NCBI GenBank assembly: GCA_013138735.1
Contig: WTCE01000018.1
Coordinates: 1-64,000, forward strand
DNA length: 64,000 nt
Origin: Crocinitomix sp.
GTDB taxonomy: Bacteria > Bacteroidota > Bacteroidia > Flavobacteriales_D > Crocinitomicaceae
Direction: 5' to 3'
Part shown: positions 36,086-46,219 of the stretch, piece by piece
Layout of the letters: each line of letters starts with the position of its first letter
Position numbering within the stretch: position 1 is the stretch's first letter
Program-made: the position numbers and the translations under genes
Notes under the pieces: model-generated
The model's database searches: none
The model's input: only the letters and a program-made list of their open reading frames with translations
Told to the model about the DNA's origin: nothing

Positions 36086-39000
36086 ATGGCTTATAGAAAA
36101 GAGCAAAAAACGAGAAGTAGTTTTAATAAGATAACGATTAGTTTGGCTTCTCCTGAAATGATTTTAGAAAAATCATTCGGGGAAGTTTTGAAGCCTGAAA
36201 CTATTAACTATCGAACTTATAAACCAGAACGTGACGGACTATTCTGTGAAAGAATTTTCGGACCTGTAAAGGATTATGAGTGTCATTGCGGAAAATACAA
36301 GCGTATTCGATATAAAGGAATCGTTTGTGACCGTTGTGGTGTTGAAGTTACAGAGAAGAAAGTACGTCGCGAGCGTATGGGGCACATTTCATTAGTTGTT
36401 CCTGTTGCACACATCTGGTACTTCAGATCTTTACCGAACAAAATTGGATACCTTTTAGGTTTGCCAACAAAAAAATTGGATCAAATTATCTATTACGAAA
36501 GATATGTTGTGATTCAAAAAGGTATTGCTGAGCGTTTAGATGGCGAAGAGCTAAACTACATGGACTTCTTAACAGAAGAAGAGTATTTAGACATTTTGGA
36601 TGAAATGCCAAAAGAAAATCAATATTTAGAAGATTCAGATCCGAATAAATTTATTGCAAAAATGGGTGCTGAGGCATTACATGATTTATTGCAACGTTTA
36701 GAATTGGATACTTTATCTTATGACTTAAGACATAAAGCAAATACTGAAACGTCTCAACAACGTAAAAAAGAGGCCTTAAAGCGTCTACAAGTTGTTGAGT
36801 CTTTAAGAGATTCGCAAACTAGAGTTGAAAACAGACCAGAATGGATGATCGTTAAGGTTGTTCCTGTTATTCCACCGGAATTAAGACCCTTAGTTCCTTT
36901 AGACGGAGGTCGTTTTGCAACATCTGATTTAAATGATTTATACAGACGTGTAATTATTCGTAATAACCGTTTGAAAAGATTATTGGAGATTAAAGCACCA
37001 GAAGTTATTTTGAGAAATGAGAAGCGTATGCTTCAAGAATCTGTTGATTCTTTATTCGATAACTCAAGAAAGTCATCTGCTGTTAAAACAGAATCAAACA
37101 GACCATTAAAATCATTATCTGATTCCTTAAAAGGTAAGCAAGGACGTTTCCGTCAAAACTTACTAGGAAAAAGGGTTGATTATTCAGCACGTTCTGTAAT
37201 TGTTGTAGGACCAAACTTGAAATTACACGAGTGTGGTTTACCTAAAAACATGGCAGCTGAGTTATTCAAACCGTTTATCATCAGAAAACTGATCGAAAGG
37301 GGGGTTGTTAAAACTGTAAAATCTGCAAAGAAAATAGTTGATAAGAAAGAACCAATTGTGTGGGATATCTTGGAGAACGTATTAAGAGGCCATCCGGTAC
37401 TACTTAACCGTGCACCAACACTACACAGACTAGGTATTCAAGCTTTCCAACCTAAATTGATCGAAGGAAAAGCAATTCGCCTTCACCCATTAGTTTGTAC
37501 GGCCTTCAATGCCGATTTTGATGGGGATCAAATGGCAGTTCATTTACCATTAGGTAATGCTGCAGTTTTGGAAGCACAAGTATTAATGTTGTCTTCTCAC
37601 AATATCCGTAACTCTGCAAATGGTGCACCTATTACTGTACCGTCTCAGGATATGGTCTTGGGACTTTACTACATCACGAAGTTGAAAAAAACTACGGATG
37701 AAGTAACAGTTAAAGGTGAAGGAATGACTTTTTACTCTCCAGAAGAGGTGATTATCGCCAAAAATGAAGAGGCAATTGACATTCATGCAAGTATTAAGGT
37801 AAGAACAAAAGATGTTGATGAGGATGGAAATCCAATTACACATATTGTTGAAACAACAACAGGACGTGTCATCTTTAACCAAATGGTTCCTGAAGAGGTA
37901 GGATATGTTAATGATATATTAACTAAAAAGGCTTTAAGAGATATTATCTCTAAAGTATTAGCTGTTTGTGGTACTGCTCGTACAGCTCAATTCTTAGATG
38001 ATATCAAAGGATTAGGTTATCACATGGCCTTTAAAGGTGGATTATCGTTCGTATTGGATGATGTAATTATTCCGCCGGAAAAAGATCAGATGGTTGAAAA
38101 AGCCAATAAGGATGTTGATGAAGTGATGGTGAACTATAACATGGGTCTTATCACAAACAACGAACGTTATAACCAAATTATTGATATTTGGACGCATACA
38201 AATACAAGATTAACGTCTGTATTAATGAACCGTTTAACAAGCGATCAGCAAGGATTCAACTCTATTTATATGATGATGGATTCTGGTGCTCGTGGATCTA
38301 AAGAGCAAATTCGTCAGCTTTCAGGAATGAGGGGTCTAATGGCGAAACCGCAAAAATCTGGAGCATCTTCACAAGATATTATTGAGAATCCAATTCTCTC
38401 TAACTTTAAAGAAGGTCTTTCGGTATTAGAGTACTTTATTTCTACTCACGGTGCTCGTAAAGGTTTGGCCGATACAGCATTGAAAACGGCAGATGCAGGT
38501 TACCTTACAAGACGTTTGGTTGATGTTGCTCAGGATGTAGTAATTAATGAAGAAGATTGTGGAACCTTAAGAGGAGTTACAGTTGTCGCATTAAAGAAGA
38601 ATGATGACATTGTTGAATCATTATATGACAGAGTTTTAGGTCGTGTAACAGTTCATGATGTATATGTTCCTGGAACAGAAGAATTAATCGTTGCATCAGG
38701 TGTTCAGGTAACTGAACCAATTGCTAAGAAAATTGCTGCGGCAGATATTGAAGAAGTTGAAGTACGTTCAGTACTAACTTGTGAAATGAAGCGTGGTGTT
38801 TGTGCTAAATGTTACGGACGTAACCTTTCATCAAGCCAAATGGCTGTTAAAGGTGATGCAGTTGGTGTAATTGCAGCACAATCTATTGGTGAACCGGGTA
38901 CACAGTTAACGCTGCGTACATTCCACGTTGGGGGTACGGCATCAAATATTACTGATGATTCAAGCTTAGTGGCCAAATTTGATGGTCAATTAGAAATTGA

Positions 39001-40372
39001 AGAATTAAAAACTGTAAAAGCTAAAGATAAAGATGGAAATGCTGTTGAAATGGTCTTAGGACGATCAGGTGAAGCAAAAATTTCTCATCCTGACACTGGA
39101 ATCGTAATGATGACAGCTAACGTACCTTACGGTGCGCAAATGGTATCTAAAGCTAGCGGATTAGTTAAAAAAGGAGATGTCATTTGTAAATGGGATCCAT
39201 ACAATGCAGTAATCTTGTCTGAAAGTAAAGGACAAGTAATGTTCGAAAATATTATTGACGGTGAAACATTCCGTGAAGAAATTGATGAGCAAACTGGATT
39301 TAGAGAAAAAGTAATTACTGAGAATAGAAGAAAGAAGAATGTACCTACGGTAACGCTTGTTGATTCTAAGAAAAACCCGATTCGTTCTTATAACTTACCT
39401 ACAGGAGCACATATTATTGTAAGTGATGGAGATAAGATTGAAGCAGGTGTAATCTTAGTGAAGATACCACGTGTTGCTGGTAAAACTGGGGATATTACAG
39501 GGGGTCTACCTCGTGTAACTGAGTTATTCGAAGCACGTAACCCTTCAAACCCTGCTACAGTTTCTGAAATTGATGGTATCGTTTCATACGGTAAAATCAA
39601 AAGAGGTAACCGTGAGGTAATTATTGAATCTAAAACGGGTATTATTCGTAAATACTTGGCGCCTTTATCAAAACATATCTTGGTTCAAGAGAATGATTTT
39701 GTTAAAGCAGGTCAATCGTTAACGGATGGTGCTATTACACCAAAAGATATCTTGAATATTAAAGGGCCAACGGCCGTTCAAGAATACTTAGTGAATGAGG
39801 TTCAAGAAGTTTACCGATTACAAGGGGTGAAAATTAACGACAAACATTTTGAGGTAATTGTACGCCAAATGATGTTGAAAGTTGAGATCACACAAGCTGG
39901 TGATACTGCTTTATTAGAAAACCAAAATGTGCACAAAGCTGATTTCTTTGATGAGAATGATGCATTGTTCGGCAAAAAGGTTGTTGTTGAGCCAGGAGAA
40001 TCTGATTCTATGAAAGCAGGTCAAATTATCACTGCACGAAGATTGAGAGATGAAAACTCTATGTTAAAACGTAAGGATAAAGCCTTAGTTGAAGCAAGAG
40101 AAGCAATTCCTGCAACTTCTTCACCGGTGTTACAGGGGATTACAAGAGCGTCGCTACAAACGCGAAGCTTTATCTCTGCAGCATCATTCCAGGAAACTAC
40201 TAAAGTACTGAATGAGGCAGCCTTAAATGGTAAAGAAGATTACTTGTTAGGATTGAAGGAAAATGTAATTGTTGGACATAAAATTCCAGCAGGAACAGGA
40301 TTCAGAGAATTTCAACACTTAGTTGTCGGAAGCCAAGCTGAATATGATCAGTTGACACAAGACAAAGAGTAA
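36086..40372 (+). CDS. rpoC: RNA polymerase subunit beta'
   Basis: The 1428-residue protein has the N-terminal zinc site ([20 protein letters not shown]), the active-site [12 protein letters not shown] that chelates Mg2+, and the second zinc cluster ([15 protein letters not shown]). It pairs with rpoB. Length is typical for Bacteroidota, which carry lineage-specific insertions. A strong terminator closes the operon. Confidence 0.99.
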   Translation: MAYRKEQKTRSSFNKITISLASPEMILEKSFGEVLKPETINYRTYKPERDGLFCERIFGPVKDYECHCGKYKRIRYKGIVCDRCGVEVTEKKVRRERMGHISLVVPVAHIWYFRSLPNKIGYLLGLPTKKLDQIIYYERYVVIQKGIAERLDGEELNYMDFLTEEEYLDILDEMPKENQYLEDSDPNKFIAKMGAEALHDLLQRLELDTLSYDLRHKANTETSQQRKKEALKRLQVVESLRDSQTRVENRPEWMIVKVVPVIPPELRPLVPLDGGRFATSDLNDLYRRVIIRNNRLKRLLEIKAPEVILRNEKRMLQESVDSLFDNSRKSSAVKTESNRPLKSLSDSLKGKQGRFRQNLLGKRVDYSARSVIVVGPNLKLHECGLPKNMAAELFKPFIIRKLIERGVVKTVKSAKKIVDKKEPIVWDILENVLRGHPVLLNRAPTLHRLGIQAFQPKLIEGKAIRLHPLVCTAFNADFDGDQMAVHLPLGNAAVLEAQVLMLSSHNIRNSANGAPITVPSQDMVLGLYYITKLKKTTDEVTVKGEGMTFYSPEEVIIAKNEEAIDIHASIKVRTKDVDEDGNPITHIVETTTGRVIFNQMVPEEVGYVNDILTKKALRDIISKVLAVCGTARTAQFLDDIKGLGYHMAFKGGLSFVLDDVIIPPEKDQMVEKANKDVDEVMVNYNMGLITNNERYNQIIDIWTHTNTRLTSVLMNRLTSDQQGFNSIYMMMDSGARGSKEQIRQLSGMRGLMAKPQKSGASSQDIIENPILSNFKEGLSVLEYFISTHGARKGLADTALKTADAGYLTRRLVDVAQDVVINEEDCGTLRGVTVVALKKNDDIVESLYDRVLGRVTVHDVYVPGTEELIVASGVQVTEPIAKKIAAADIEEVEVRSVLTCEMKRGVCAKCYGRNLSSSQMAVKGDAVGVIAAQSIGEPGTQLTLRTFHVGGTASNITDDSSLVAKFDGQLEIEELKTVKAKDKDGNAVEMVLGRSGEAKISHPDTGIVMMTANVPYGAQMVSKASGLVKKGDVICKWDPYNAVILSESKGQVMFENIIDGETFREEIDEQTGFREKVITENRRKKNVPTVTLVDSKKNPIRSYNLPTGAHIIVSDGDKIEAGVILVKIPRVAGKTGDITGGLPRVTELFEARNPSNPATVSEIDGIVSYGKIKRGNREVIIESKTGIIRKYLAPLSKHILVQENDFVKAGQSLTDGAITPKDILNIKGPTAVQEYLVNEVQEVYRLQGVKINDKHFEVIVRQMMLKVEITQAGDTALLENQNVHKADFFDENDALFGKKVVVEPGESDSMKAGQIITARRLRDENSMLKRKDKALVEAREAIPATSSPVLQGITRASLQTRSFISAASFQETTKVLNEAALNGKEDYLLGLKENVIVGHKIPAGTGFREFQHLVVGSQAEYDQLTQDKE

Positions 40373-40391
40373 TCGATTCAAATAAATTTAT

Positions 40392-40425
40392 AAAAGCCTA
40401 GACATTTATCGTCTAGGCTTTTTTT
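40392..40425 (+). terminator. Intrinsic terminator of the rpoBC operon
   Basis: AAAAGCCTAGAC and GTCTAGGCTTTT form a perfect stem around a 7-base loop, followed by T-rich sequence. Confidence 0.92.
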
Positions 40426-40458
40426 GTATCTTTAAGTTAACTACTGAAAAACGAAACA

Positions 40459-40782
40459 ATGAGCGAAACTAAAAAGTCAAAAAACCCCAATCATATTAAT
40501 ATTGAATTGCCAGAAGAAGTGGCTGAAGGGCAGTATACTAATTTGTCAATCATCACACATTCTACGAGTGAGTTTATCGTTGACTTTGTTCAATTAATGC
40601 CAGGTGTTCCTAAAGGTAAGGTGAAATCTAGAGTCATTATGACACCAGAGAACGCCAAGAAATTAATGCTCGCAATGCGCGATAATATTACCAAATACGA
40701 AGCATTACACGGTAAAATTAAAACGCATGAACAACAGCAGGCTATTCCAATGAATTTTGGTGGGCCAACTACTGAGGCGTAA
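40459..40782 (+). CDS. DUF3467 family protein
   Basis: The 107-residue protein contains INIELPEEVAEGQYTNLSIITHSTSEFIVDFVQLMPG and KSRVIMTPENAKKLMLAMRDNI, the DUF3467 signature. The family is small, cytoplasmic and of unknown function, and it commonly sits after rpoC in Bacteroidota as far as I recall. It has its own terminator at 40803-40839. Confidence 0.9.
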   Translation: MSETKKSKNPNHINIELPEEVAEGQYTNLSIITHSTSEFIVDFVQLMPGVPKGKVKSRVIMTPENAKKLMLAMRDNITKYEALHGKIKTHEQQQAIPMNFGGPTTEA

Positions 40783-40802
40783 TACTTTATATAGTATTTA
40801 AT

Positions 40803-40839
40803 AAGTCGTGTTTGCTTTAAAAGTTTGCACGGCTTTTTT
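40803..40839 (+). terminator. Intrinsic terminator after the DUF3467 gene
   Basis: AAGTCGTG pairs with CACGGCTT (one G-T) around a 17-base loop, followed by a T-run. Confidence 0.8.
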
Positions 40840-40872
40840 GTTTTTGGCATAGTTAAATGTAGAGAAGAGCTT

Positions 40873-41466
40873 CTACTGCGGGTCGCCTGTGATAATTGTC
40901 TCTCCTATTTGAACAATATTTTTCGATTGCGTTAGCTGGAATTCTTTATAATAGATGTCACCTGAAATGATATAACTTGTTATAGTGTCTTTAGTGGAGT
41001 TTAAATGCGGATTTTTAATTTGAGAGAATTCATGAATGTGTTCCGGCACGTATAGAGAGGTATCAATTAGATACAAATTATAGGTCCAATTACTACGCAC
41101 ATCTGAATATTGTTGAATTAAGACATCTTTTACTCCATCAGAATTGTAATCTTCAAATTCGAAACGCTGGACAAAACTATATACAGAGTCTCTGTAAACT
41201 ATTTCTTCATCTTTTAGAAACACAAATTCCGAATTTGGTCCGTTATAAATCTTATCAGAATAATTCGTCCAAAGTTGTACAGTTATATTTTCACCTGGAT
41301 AGAGAGTGTCGCAGTAAACTTCTTCAAAACCTTTTATTAGAGGTTCTAACGGGTTCGCTTGGTTTATAGCCGATCTACTTAGCTCAATGGACTCTTTTGG
41401 ACTGGTCTCAGCCTCTAATGTGGAATGGGCAAATAAAAGTAAAAGTGGTATGAAAATTAAACGCAT
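40873..41466 (-). CDS. Secreted protein of unknown function
   Basis: The 197-residue product has a signal peptide (MRLIFIPLLLLFAHSTLEA). The central part FEFEDYNSDGVKDVLIQQYSD has an FG-GAP/VCBS-like D-x-N-x-DG-x-x-D loop, which usually binds calcium. The rest is beta-rich. No enzyme motif is visible and I do not recognise a family. It is convergent with the DUF3467 gene. Confidence 0.7.
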   Translation of the reverse strand: MRLIFIPLLLLFAHSTLEAETSPKESIELSRSAINQANPLEPLIKGFEEVYCDTLYPGENITVQLWTNYSDKIYNGPNSEFVFLKDEEIVYRDSVYSFVQRFEFEDYNSDGVKDVLIQQYSDVRSNWTYNLYLIDTSLYVPEHIHEFSQIKNPHLNSTKDTITSYIISGDIYYKEFQLTQSKNIVQIGETIITGDPQ

Positions 41467-41628
41467 AATTAAATCTAGCTATTTGTTCTAAGAGAAAACT
41501 AGAACCAAGAGATATATCAAAAATGATTTATTTTCCGTTTAGATTTATTACGAATTCGTCACAACCTAAGAGGATCTAGGCTAATTAAATGGATTACTTG
41601 CATTTATAAGTGCAAAGTAACAACTAGT

Positions 41629-43983
41629 TTAAAATTCTAACCTGTAGTATATGTTAGGGAAAAAGCTTGTTGATTTTATCTCAACCTCTTTGTCAAGCAC
41701 AGTATCATATTCTCTATACAATGCATTTCCATTATTCAATAAGTTTTTGACTTGAATAGCCCAAACAGATTTACGTTTTTTCTTATTGATAGTATAGCTG
41801 AAGTTAAAGTCTAAAAACAGCAACGTTTCACCTTTTTCTGTAAATGCTAAAGACTCATCATAAATTGTTTCTTGCTCGAGTTTAGAATTTAAAAAATCTA
41901 AAGGTGTATAAACTTGTCCACCTAGTACGTTTAAACTTCCATTCCAACTAAATGCTCTGTATCTATCTACTCCTTTTTTAGTTTGTGAAGCTCTTAATTT
42001 GTATTCTTTTCCAATAATAAATCTTAAGTTATAATTATTGTCAAAAGCTGAGCTTCTTTGAACGCCATCACCTGCGGTGTATAAAGATCTCCAGAAGCTT
42101 GAGTTAAAAATGTAATACAAGCCATTGTCAGTATATCTTTCAAAACCTATATCAATTCCATAGTTTTGACCAGTTCCAGAATTTGTTAGGGTTCTTAAAT
42201 CACTTAACTCTTCAAGGTTAATTGTAGAGAAAGTTAAACTATCTACCGGTACATCATACAATTGTTGATAGTAAGCTTCAATCCTTAATCTGTGATTTGT
42301 AAACACTTTCCCTCTATATCCTACGATATAATGGATAGCCTTAGAGAGTCCTAAATTTTTATTTGGATTAACTATTTCGCCAGATGAACTTGTTTCTTCA
42401 TATAAGTAAGTTGCATAATTCTCTACTTGACTATGCATTCCAGAAGAAAGAGATATACTGTGCTTTGGATTTAGTTGATAATTAAGACTTAGTCTTGGTT
42501 CGATAGTTTGTTGATTGGTTACATCATAATTTAAGTAGTGCGCACCAGCTAAAATGTTAAATTTTTCAGTGATTGAAAACTTAGATTGAGTATATGCTTT
42601 CAAAAGGTTGCTTCTACCGCTGCCATCCATTAACACAATTTGTTTGTTTTGATTAAAGCTGAATTTCTCAGCTCTCCAATCATGAGCCGTTGTATTGTAA
42701 CTTAAACCTGTAATATTACTATGCTTTAAACCAAATTTATGTTTGATTGATAACGCACCTGTTACAGGCAGTGACGTGTATTCGTTAATCTTTTGATTGA
42801 TAATTGAAAAGTCATTTTGAATGTACTCTTTGTTGTCTGATTGTTTTGAGTAACTACCAACAGCTGTCGCTTTAAAAACCGTTTTGGCACCAATATACTT
42901 TTTATAAACTCCACCTATTGTAGCTGTCGTAGATGCTAAATATAATGTTGTTCTGTCAAGACTTTCCGCCCAGTCAGCACTGTCTTTAAGTGCCGATCTT
43001 GTTCTGTCACTCGTCCCAGCAAGAGCAAAAAATTGTAACTTCCCTTTTGATTTAGCTAATGGGATATCAATATTAAATGATAAATCTTGGTAGGTAGGAG
43101 AGGATGGGTTTCCAATTCTTCCTAAACCAACTGTTGCGTATCTATAATTTAGAACATAAGATGAATTGTTCTTCTTTGAAAGTGGACCTTCTGAACCAAA
43201 TTCAGCTCCTAATGAACCAATTTGAAACGTCATTTCATGTTGTTTTGAATTTCCCTTTTTAAACTTAACATCAAATACACCTCCTAAAGCATCTCCAAAT
43301 TCTGCAGAGAAAGCACCTGTGTAAAAGTCAGATTTATCCATCAATTGCATACTGAATATAGTAAAAGTACCACCGGAACCTCCGATACGAGCAAAGTGAG
43401 TTGGGTTTGGTAATTCAACACCTTCCATTTGATATTTTAAACTTCGAGGGGAATTACCTCTAATAGAAACATTGTTTACAGAAAAACTTGTTGCCGCAGT
43501 AACACCAGGTAAAGTTCCTGTAACACGAATAGGGTCATCTAAACCTCCTGCTATTCTTCTAGCATCATTTGGGTGTATTGAAAACACACTAGAGTTTGCC
43601 ATCTCGTTATTTGGAATACCTCTTTCTTTATTGAAGTTTACTTCAACTTCATCTAATTTTTTTGAGCTATTTTCCATTACAATATTCAAAACAGTTTCCT
43701 TACTAACTGTAACTGCAATAGACGGTTGAATAAAAGACTTGTAGTTTACATGCGTAAACAGAATATCGTAAAATCCAATTTCAACATCAGTGAAAGTAAA
43801 ATTTCCTTCTGCATCACAAACTGTTTCTTTATACGTTAAATTTTCAGATAGCAATTTTACAACAACACCTTCAATCGCTCGTTCAGTAAAAGATTCTTTA
43901 ATAGTACCACGAACGGTTTGGTAAGATTGACCGTACGCTATAGATGAAATGAATACCAAAATTAAAGTAAGCCTTTGTAACAT
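41629..43983 (-). CDS. TonB-dependent receptor with carboxypeptidase-like regulatory domain
   Basis: The 784-residue protein has a signal peptide (ending AYGQ) and a CarboxypepD_reg-like domain (about 22-105: VRGTIKESFTERAIEGVVVKLL). A plug domain follows (about 120-235: DPIRVTGTLPGVTAATSFSVNNVSIRGNSPRSLKYQMEG) and then a 22-strand barrel region. The C-terminus ends in YYRLEF, a typical terminal aromatic strand. It imports a substrate across the outer membrane using TonB energy. No SusD partner is adjacent, so metal or small-molecule uptake is as likely as glycans. Three CGTACG palindromes lie upstream. Confidence 0.92.
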   Translation of the reverse strand: MLQRLTLILVFISSIAYGQSYQTVRGTIKESFTERAIEGVVVKLLSENLTYKETVCDAEGNFTFTDVEIGFYDILFTHVNYKSFIQPSIAVTVSKETVLNIVMENSSKKLDEVEVNFNKERGIPNNEMANSSVFSIHPNDARRIAGGLDDPIRVTGTLPGVTAATSFSVNNVSIRGNSPRSLKYQMEGVELPNPTHFARIGGSGGTFTIFSMQLMDKSDFYTGAFSAEFGDALGGVFDVKFKKGNSKQHEMTFQIGSLGAEFGSEGPLSKKNNSSYVLNYRYATVGLGRIGNPSSPTYQDLSFNIDIPLAKSKGKLQFFALAGTSDRTRSALKDSADWAESLDRTTLYLASTTATIGGVYKKYIGAKTVFKATAVGSYSKQSDNKEYIQNDFSIINQKINEYTSLPVTGALSIKHKFGLKHSNITGLSYNTTAHDWRAEKFSFNQNKQIVLMDGSGRSNLLKAYTQSKFSITEKFNILAGAHYLNYDVTNQQTIEPRLSLNYQLNPKHSISLSSGMHSQVENYATYLYEETSSSGEIVNPNKNLGLSKAIHYIVGYRGKVFTNHRLRIEAYYQQLYDVPVDSLTFSTINLEELSDLRTLTNSGTGQNYGIDIGFERYTDNGLYYIFNSSFWRSLYTAGDGVQRSSAFDNNYNLRFIIGKEYKLRASQTKKGVDRYRAFSWNGSLNVLGGQVYTPLDFLNSKLEQETIYDESLAFTEKGETLLFLDFNFSYTINKKKRKSVWAIQVKNLLNNGNALYREYDTVLDKEVEIKSTSFFPNIYYRLEF

Positions 43984-44086
43984 ATTCTAAATTTTTGCAC
44001 AAAAGTCGTGGTTTAATCGTCGAATAGTGTCATTGAATTGTCATATATGAATATGATAAATACCACTTTATGGTATTTTGATCGGT

Positions 44087-44130
44087 TTAACGTACGTCAA
44101 AATTTACGTACGTTAAATTATTCGTACGTA
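44087..44130. promoter_or_regulatory. Three CGTACG palindromes at 16-bp spacing
   Basis: CGTACG occurs at 44091, 44107 and 44123, exactly 16 bases apart. The first two lie inside an 11-bp inverted repeat TTAACGTACGT / ACGTACGTTAA (44087-44116). They sit 104-147 bases upstream of the TonB receptor start. The arrangement looks like a cooperative operator for a dimeric regulator. Confidence 0.6.
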
Positions 44131-44259
44131 ATAGTTTTGTGTGGAATCAAACAAAAAGAACTGCAAAAATCACCTCAAACTAAGTCAAACGATTTTTTTT
44201 TGACTAATGACTACAATCTATTGCACATTGAAAATTGATAATTGTACATTGAAACAGGT

Positions 44260-44415
44260 CTACTCCCCAAACCACTTAAATACCCCAAAAAAGATCGCCA
44301 ACCAAATTAACCCTTTAATTAAAAAGAACAAAAACCCTAGAACGCCAATACGCTTAAGCCATTCGCTTTTGTACCATTTTTTTTGCTCAGGTTTTTCAGA
44401 GTTATTTGTTTGCAT
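44260..44415 (-). CDS. Small (51 aa) single-span membrane protein
   Basis: An ATG at 44413-44415 opens a 51-residue frame. It has a polar N-terminus (MQTNNSEKPEQKKWYKSEW) and a hydrophobic stretch (IGVLGFLFFLIKGLIWLAIF), and ends FFGVFKWFGE. The layout, with basic residues before one span, fits an inner-membrane microprotein, and from memory similar 45-55 residue proteins occur in other Flavobacteriales. It lies between the TonB receptor region and the alpha/beta hydrolase. Function unknown. Confidence 0.65.
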   Translation of the reverse strand: MQTNNSEKPEQKKWYKSEWLKRIGVLGFLFFLIKGLIWLAIFFGVFKWFGE

Positions 44416-44516
44416 TATTCCTTAGGAAGTCTCCAACAAATTTCATCTTTTCATTAATCAATTCAAAGTTATATGGCCTTTAAATTAATTCAGTATTGCA
44501 TTTCTACGCTAAAACC

Positions 44517-45407
44517 CTAGAGTTTAATGTAGTTTTCAAGGTGAATAATGTAGTTGGCGTAGCCATAAATACCAGGGATATCGCCATGACCAGCGCCTGT
44601 AACGCGAACGGCTTCTTTGTAGGAACCCGCATGGTTTTTATAAATTAATTCACCATTTTTAATTTCAATATAGTCATCTTCAACACCGTGCCACCATAAT
44701 AAAGGCATGCTAACATCCTTAATTTTTTCAGCATTTTCAAACTCCAACGTCGAAACAAAGTTGGGATCGACATTTAATATTAGAGAAGATTGTGCCAAAT
44801 TTTCAACAGATGCTAATGGTGATTCTAAAATAATTTTAGCCGGTTTAAAGTCGGTGCGATAAGCTGCGCGATCAATTACAGGAATACAACCTAAACTAAA
44901 GCCGTAATAAAACGTTTGCTCTTGTTTGGCACCCATGGCTATTAACCAATCAATACTCGCGTCTACATCCTCATATAGTCCTTGCTCGGTCGAATTACCT
45001 TCTGACATGCCATAACCTCTAAAATCCATCATAAACACGCCGTATTGATGTTTTTCAACAAGGCTTGCGAGTAATGTTGCTCTTGGCCAATAGGCGTCCA
45101 TATGTTTTGATTGTCCGTGGCAGTACATAATTACAGTATCACTTGCCATTGTCGCCATTTCGCCAATATAAACGCCATAAATGGTGTATTCTTCTCCCGT
45201 GCTAACGTCTGTCGAAGTCATTGAAACTAAGGTGTAGTTATCAGGCGTAACATCATAAATGGATGGGACACTTCCAGTACCTGCGTCGTAATTCTCAAAC
45301 TGGTAGGAATCAAGTTTTTCGCTTGGAAAAGCCAAAGCATCTAGGTTGGGTTTGGTGCATGATGCTACAAAAATTCCAACAATTGTATATAATAATATCT
45401 TCTTCAT
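44517..45407 (-). CDS. Lipoprotein alpha/beta hydrolase
   Basis: The 296-residue protein has a lipobox (VASC, Cys17). The alpha/beta hydrolase core has MDFRGYGMSEGNS, the nucleophile elbow YYGFSLGC with Ser171, a candidate acid Asp near 244-245 (GVEDDYIE) and His274 (GAGHGD). It resembles BAAT/FrsA-like serine hydrolases. It should face the periplasm on a lipid anchor. Its ATG overlaps the stop of the restored upstream frame (TAATG), so it was designed to be co-translated with the lipoprotein at 45407-46096. Confidence 0.85.
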   Translation of the reverse strand: MKKILLYTIVGIFVASCTKPNLDALAFPSEKLDSYQFENYDAGTGSVPSIYDVTPDNYTLVSMTSTDVSTGEEYTIYGVYIGEMATMASDTVIMYCHGQSKHMDAYWPRATLLASLVEKHQYGVFMMDFRGYGMSEGNSTEQGLYEDVDASIDWLIAMGAKQEQTFYYGFSLGCIPVIDRAAYRTDFKPAKIILESPLASVENLAQSSLILNVDPNFVSTLEFENAEKIKDVSMPLLWWHGVEDDYIEIKNGELIYKNHAGSYKEAVRVTGAGHGDIPGIYGYANYIIHLENYIKL

Positions 45408-45559
45408 TATTTATTCTTTTTACCAATTATCCATCTACATCCAACAAAAAAGGCGGTCGCTCCGTTTGTACCTAACAAATTTTTGTACGGCACAAAAGCG
45501 AGCTGATTATCTAAATAGGGTCCTAGTAATTTAATCTCGGTAGTCAGCTGCCAATTTTC
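45407..45559 (-). pseudogene. Detached C-terminal segment of the upstream outer-membrane protein
   Basis: Directly after the TAA at 45560-45562 the same frame stays open for 50 codons (ENWQLTTEIKLLGPYLDN... to GKKNK). The residues look like beta-barrel end strands, and the frame ends at a TAA (45407-45409) that overlaps the hydrolase ATG. This shows the original gene ran to 45407 and was cut by a single nonsense change (for example AAA, GAA or CAA to TAA). Stop-codon read-through cannot be excluded. Confidence 0.75.
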
Positions 45560-46096
45560 TTATTTTCCTTTAAAGACATGCCCAAATTGAGGGTTAAATA
45601 ACCAGGGTGAAATCTGTTCTTGATCCAAAGCCATTGTTTTACTCAATTCAAAATAATTGTTCGCGCCAACGTAGAAGTAGTTCCGGCGTTCGCCATAATT
45701 CCAAAAAGCATTTATGTCAAGCTTAGGCCAAAACTTGGCAATCCGATTTTCTATATTGTAGATGAAATTAAAACCGGGTGCTACTGATATATTCGGAATG
45801 AATTTCTTTTGCTCTAAAAATTTGTATGATACTCCGGCATCTAATTGGAAGTTGCCGAAAACAGCAGCTGTAGTGTGTACGGCACCAAAAACGGTAAGGT
45901 TAGTATCCAGTCCGTAGCCAACCTCAATAGTGGTAACGGGCATTGGAATAGGTCCACCAAAGTCAATAACGGGTCCACCAAATGTGCCTCCAACGCTAAC
46001 TTCACCCTTTTCTAAAGGTTCCACAAATCGAGACGGTGCACAAGCTTGATTGATGGCAATAAGGACTGGCAACAACCAAAGTAATTTTTTTTGCAT
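45560..46096 (-). CDS. Outer-membrane lipoprotein, interrupted by an in-frame stop
   Basis: The 178-residue product has a lipobox (INQACAPS) and then beta-rich segments (EVSVGGTFGGPVIDFGGPIPMPVTTIEVGYG, FGNFQLDAGVSYKFLEQ, FYVGANNYFEL), as in small outer-membrane barrels. It stops at NPQFGHVFKGK, where the frame continues past a TAA for another 50 codons. Without the last strands a barrel would be incomplete. It may be a young pseudogene. Function unknown. Confidence 0.7.
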   Translation of the reverse strand: MQKKLLWLLPVLIAINQACAPSRFVEPLEKGEVSVGGTFGGPVIDFGGPIPMPVTTIEVGYGLDTNLTVFGAVHTTAAVFGNFQLDAGVSYKFLEQKKFIPNISVAPGFNFIYNIENRIAKFWPKLDINAFWNYGERRNYFYVGANNYFELSKTMALDQEQISPWLFNPQFGHVFKGK

Positions 46097-46219
46097 GGTA
46101 TAAATTTACGAAAATTTATTATGTACGCATAGAAAAATTAATCAAATGACGATTGACTTTTATTAGCTTTGTTTTGGCTTAGAGGATTGAAAATCAAGAT
46201 TCAGAAAATTTGAATCGCC

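Noticed and set aside
44038-44425. Two plus-strand open frames
   Set aside because: They cover the CGTACG cluster and lie antisense to the 51-residue membrane protein; composition is not protein-like.
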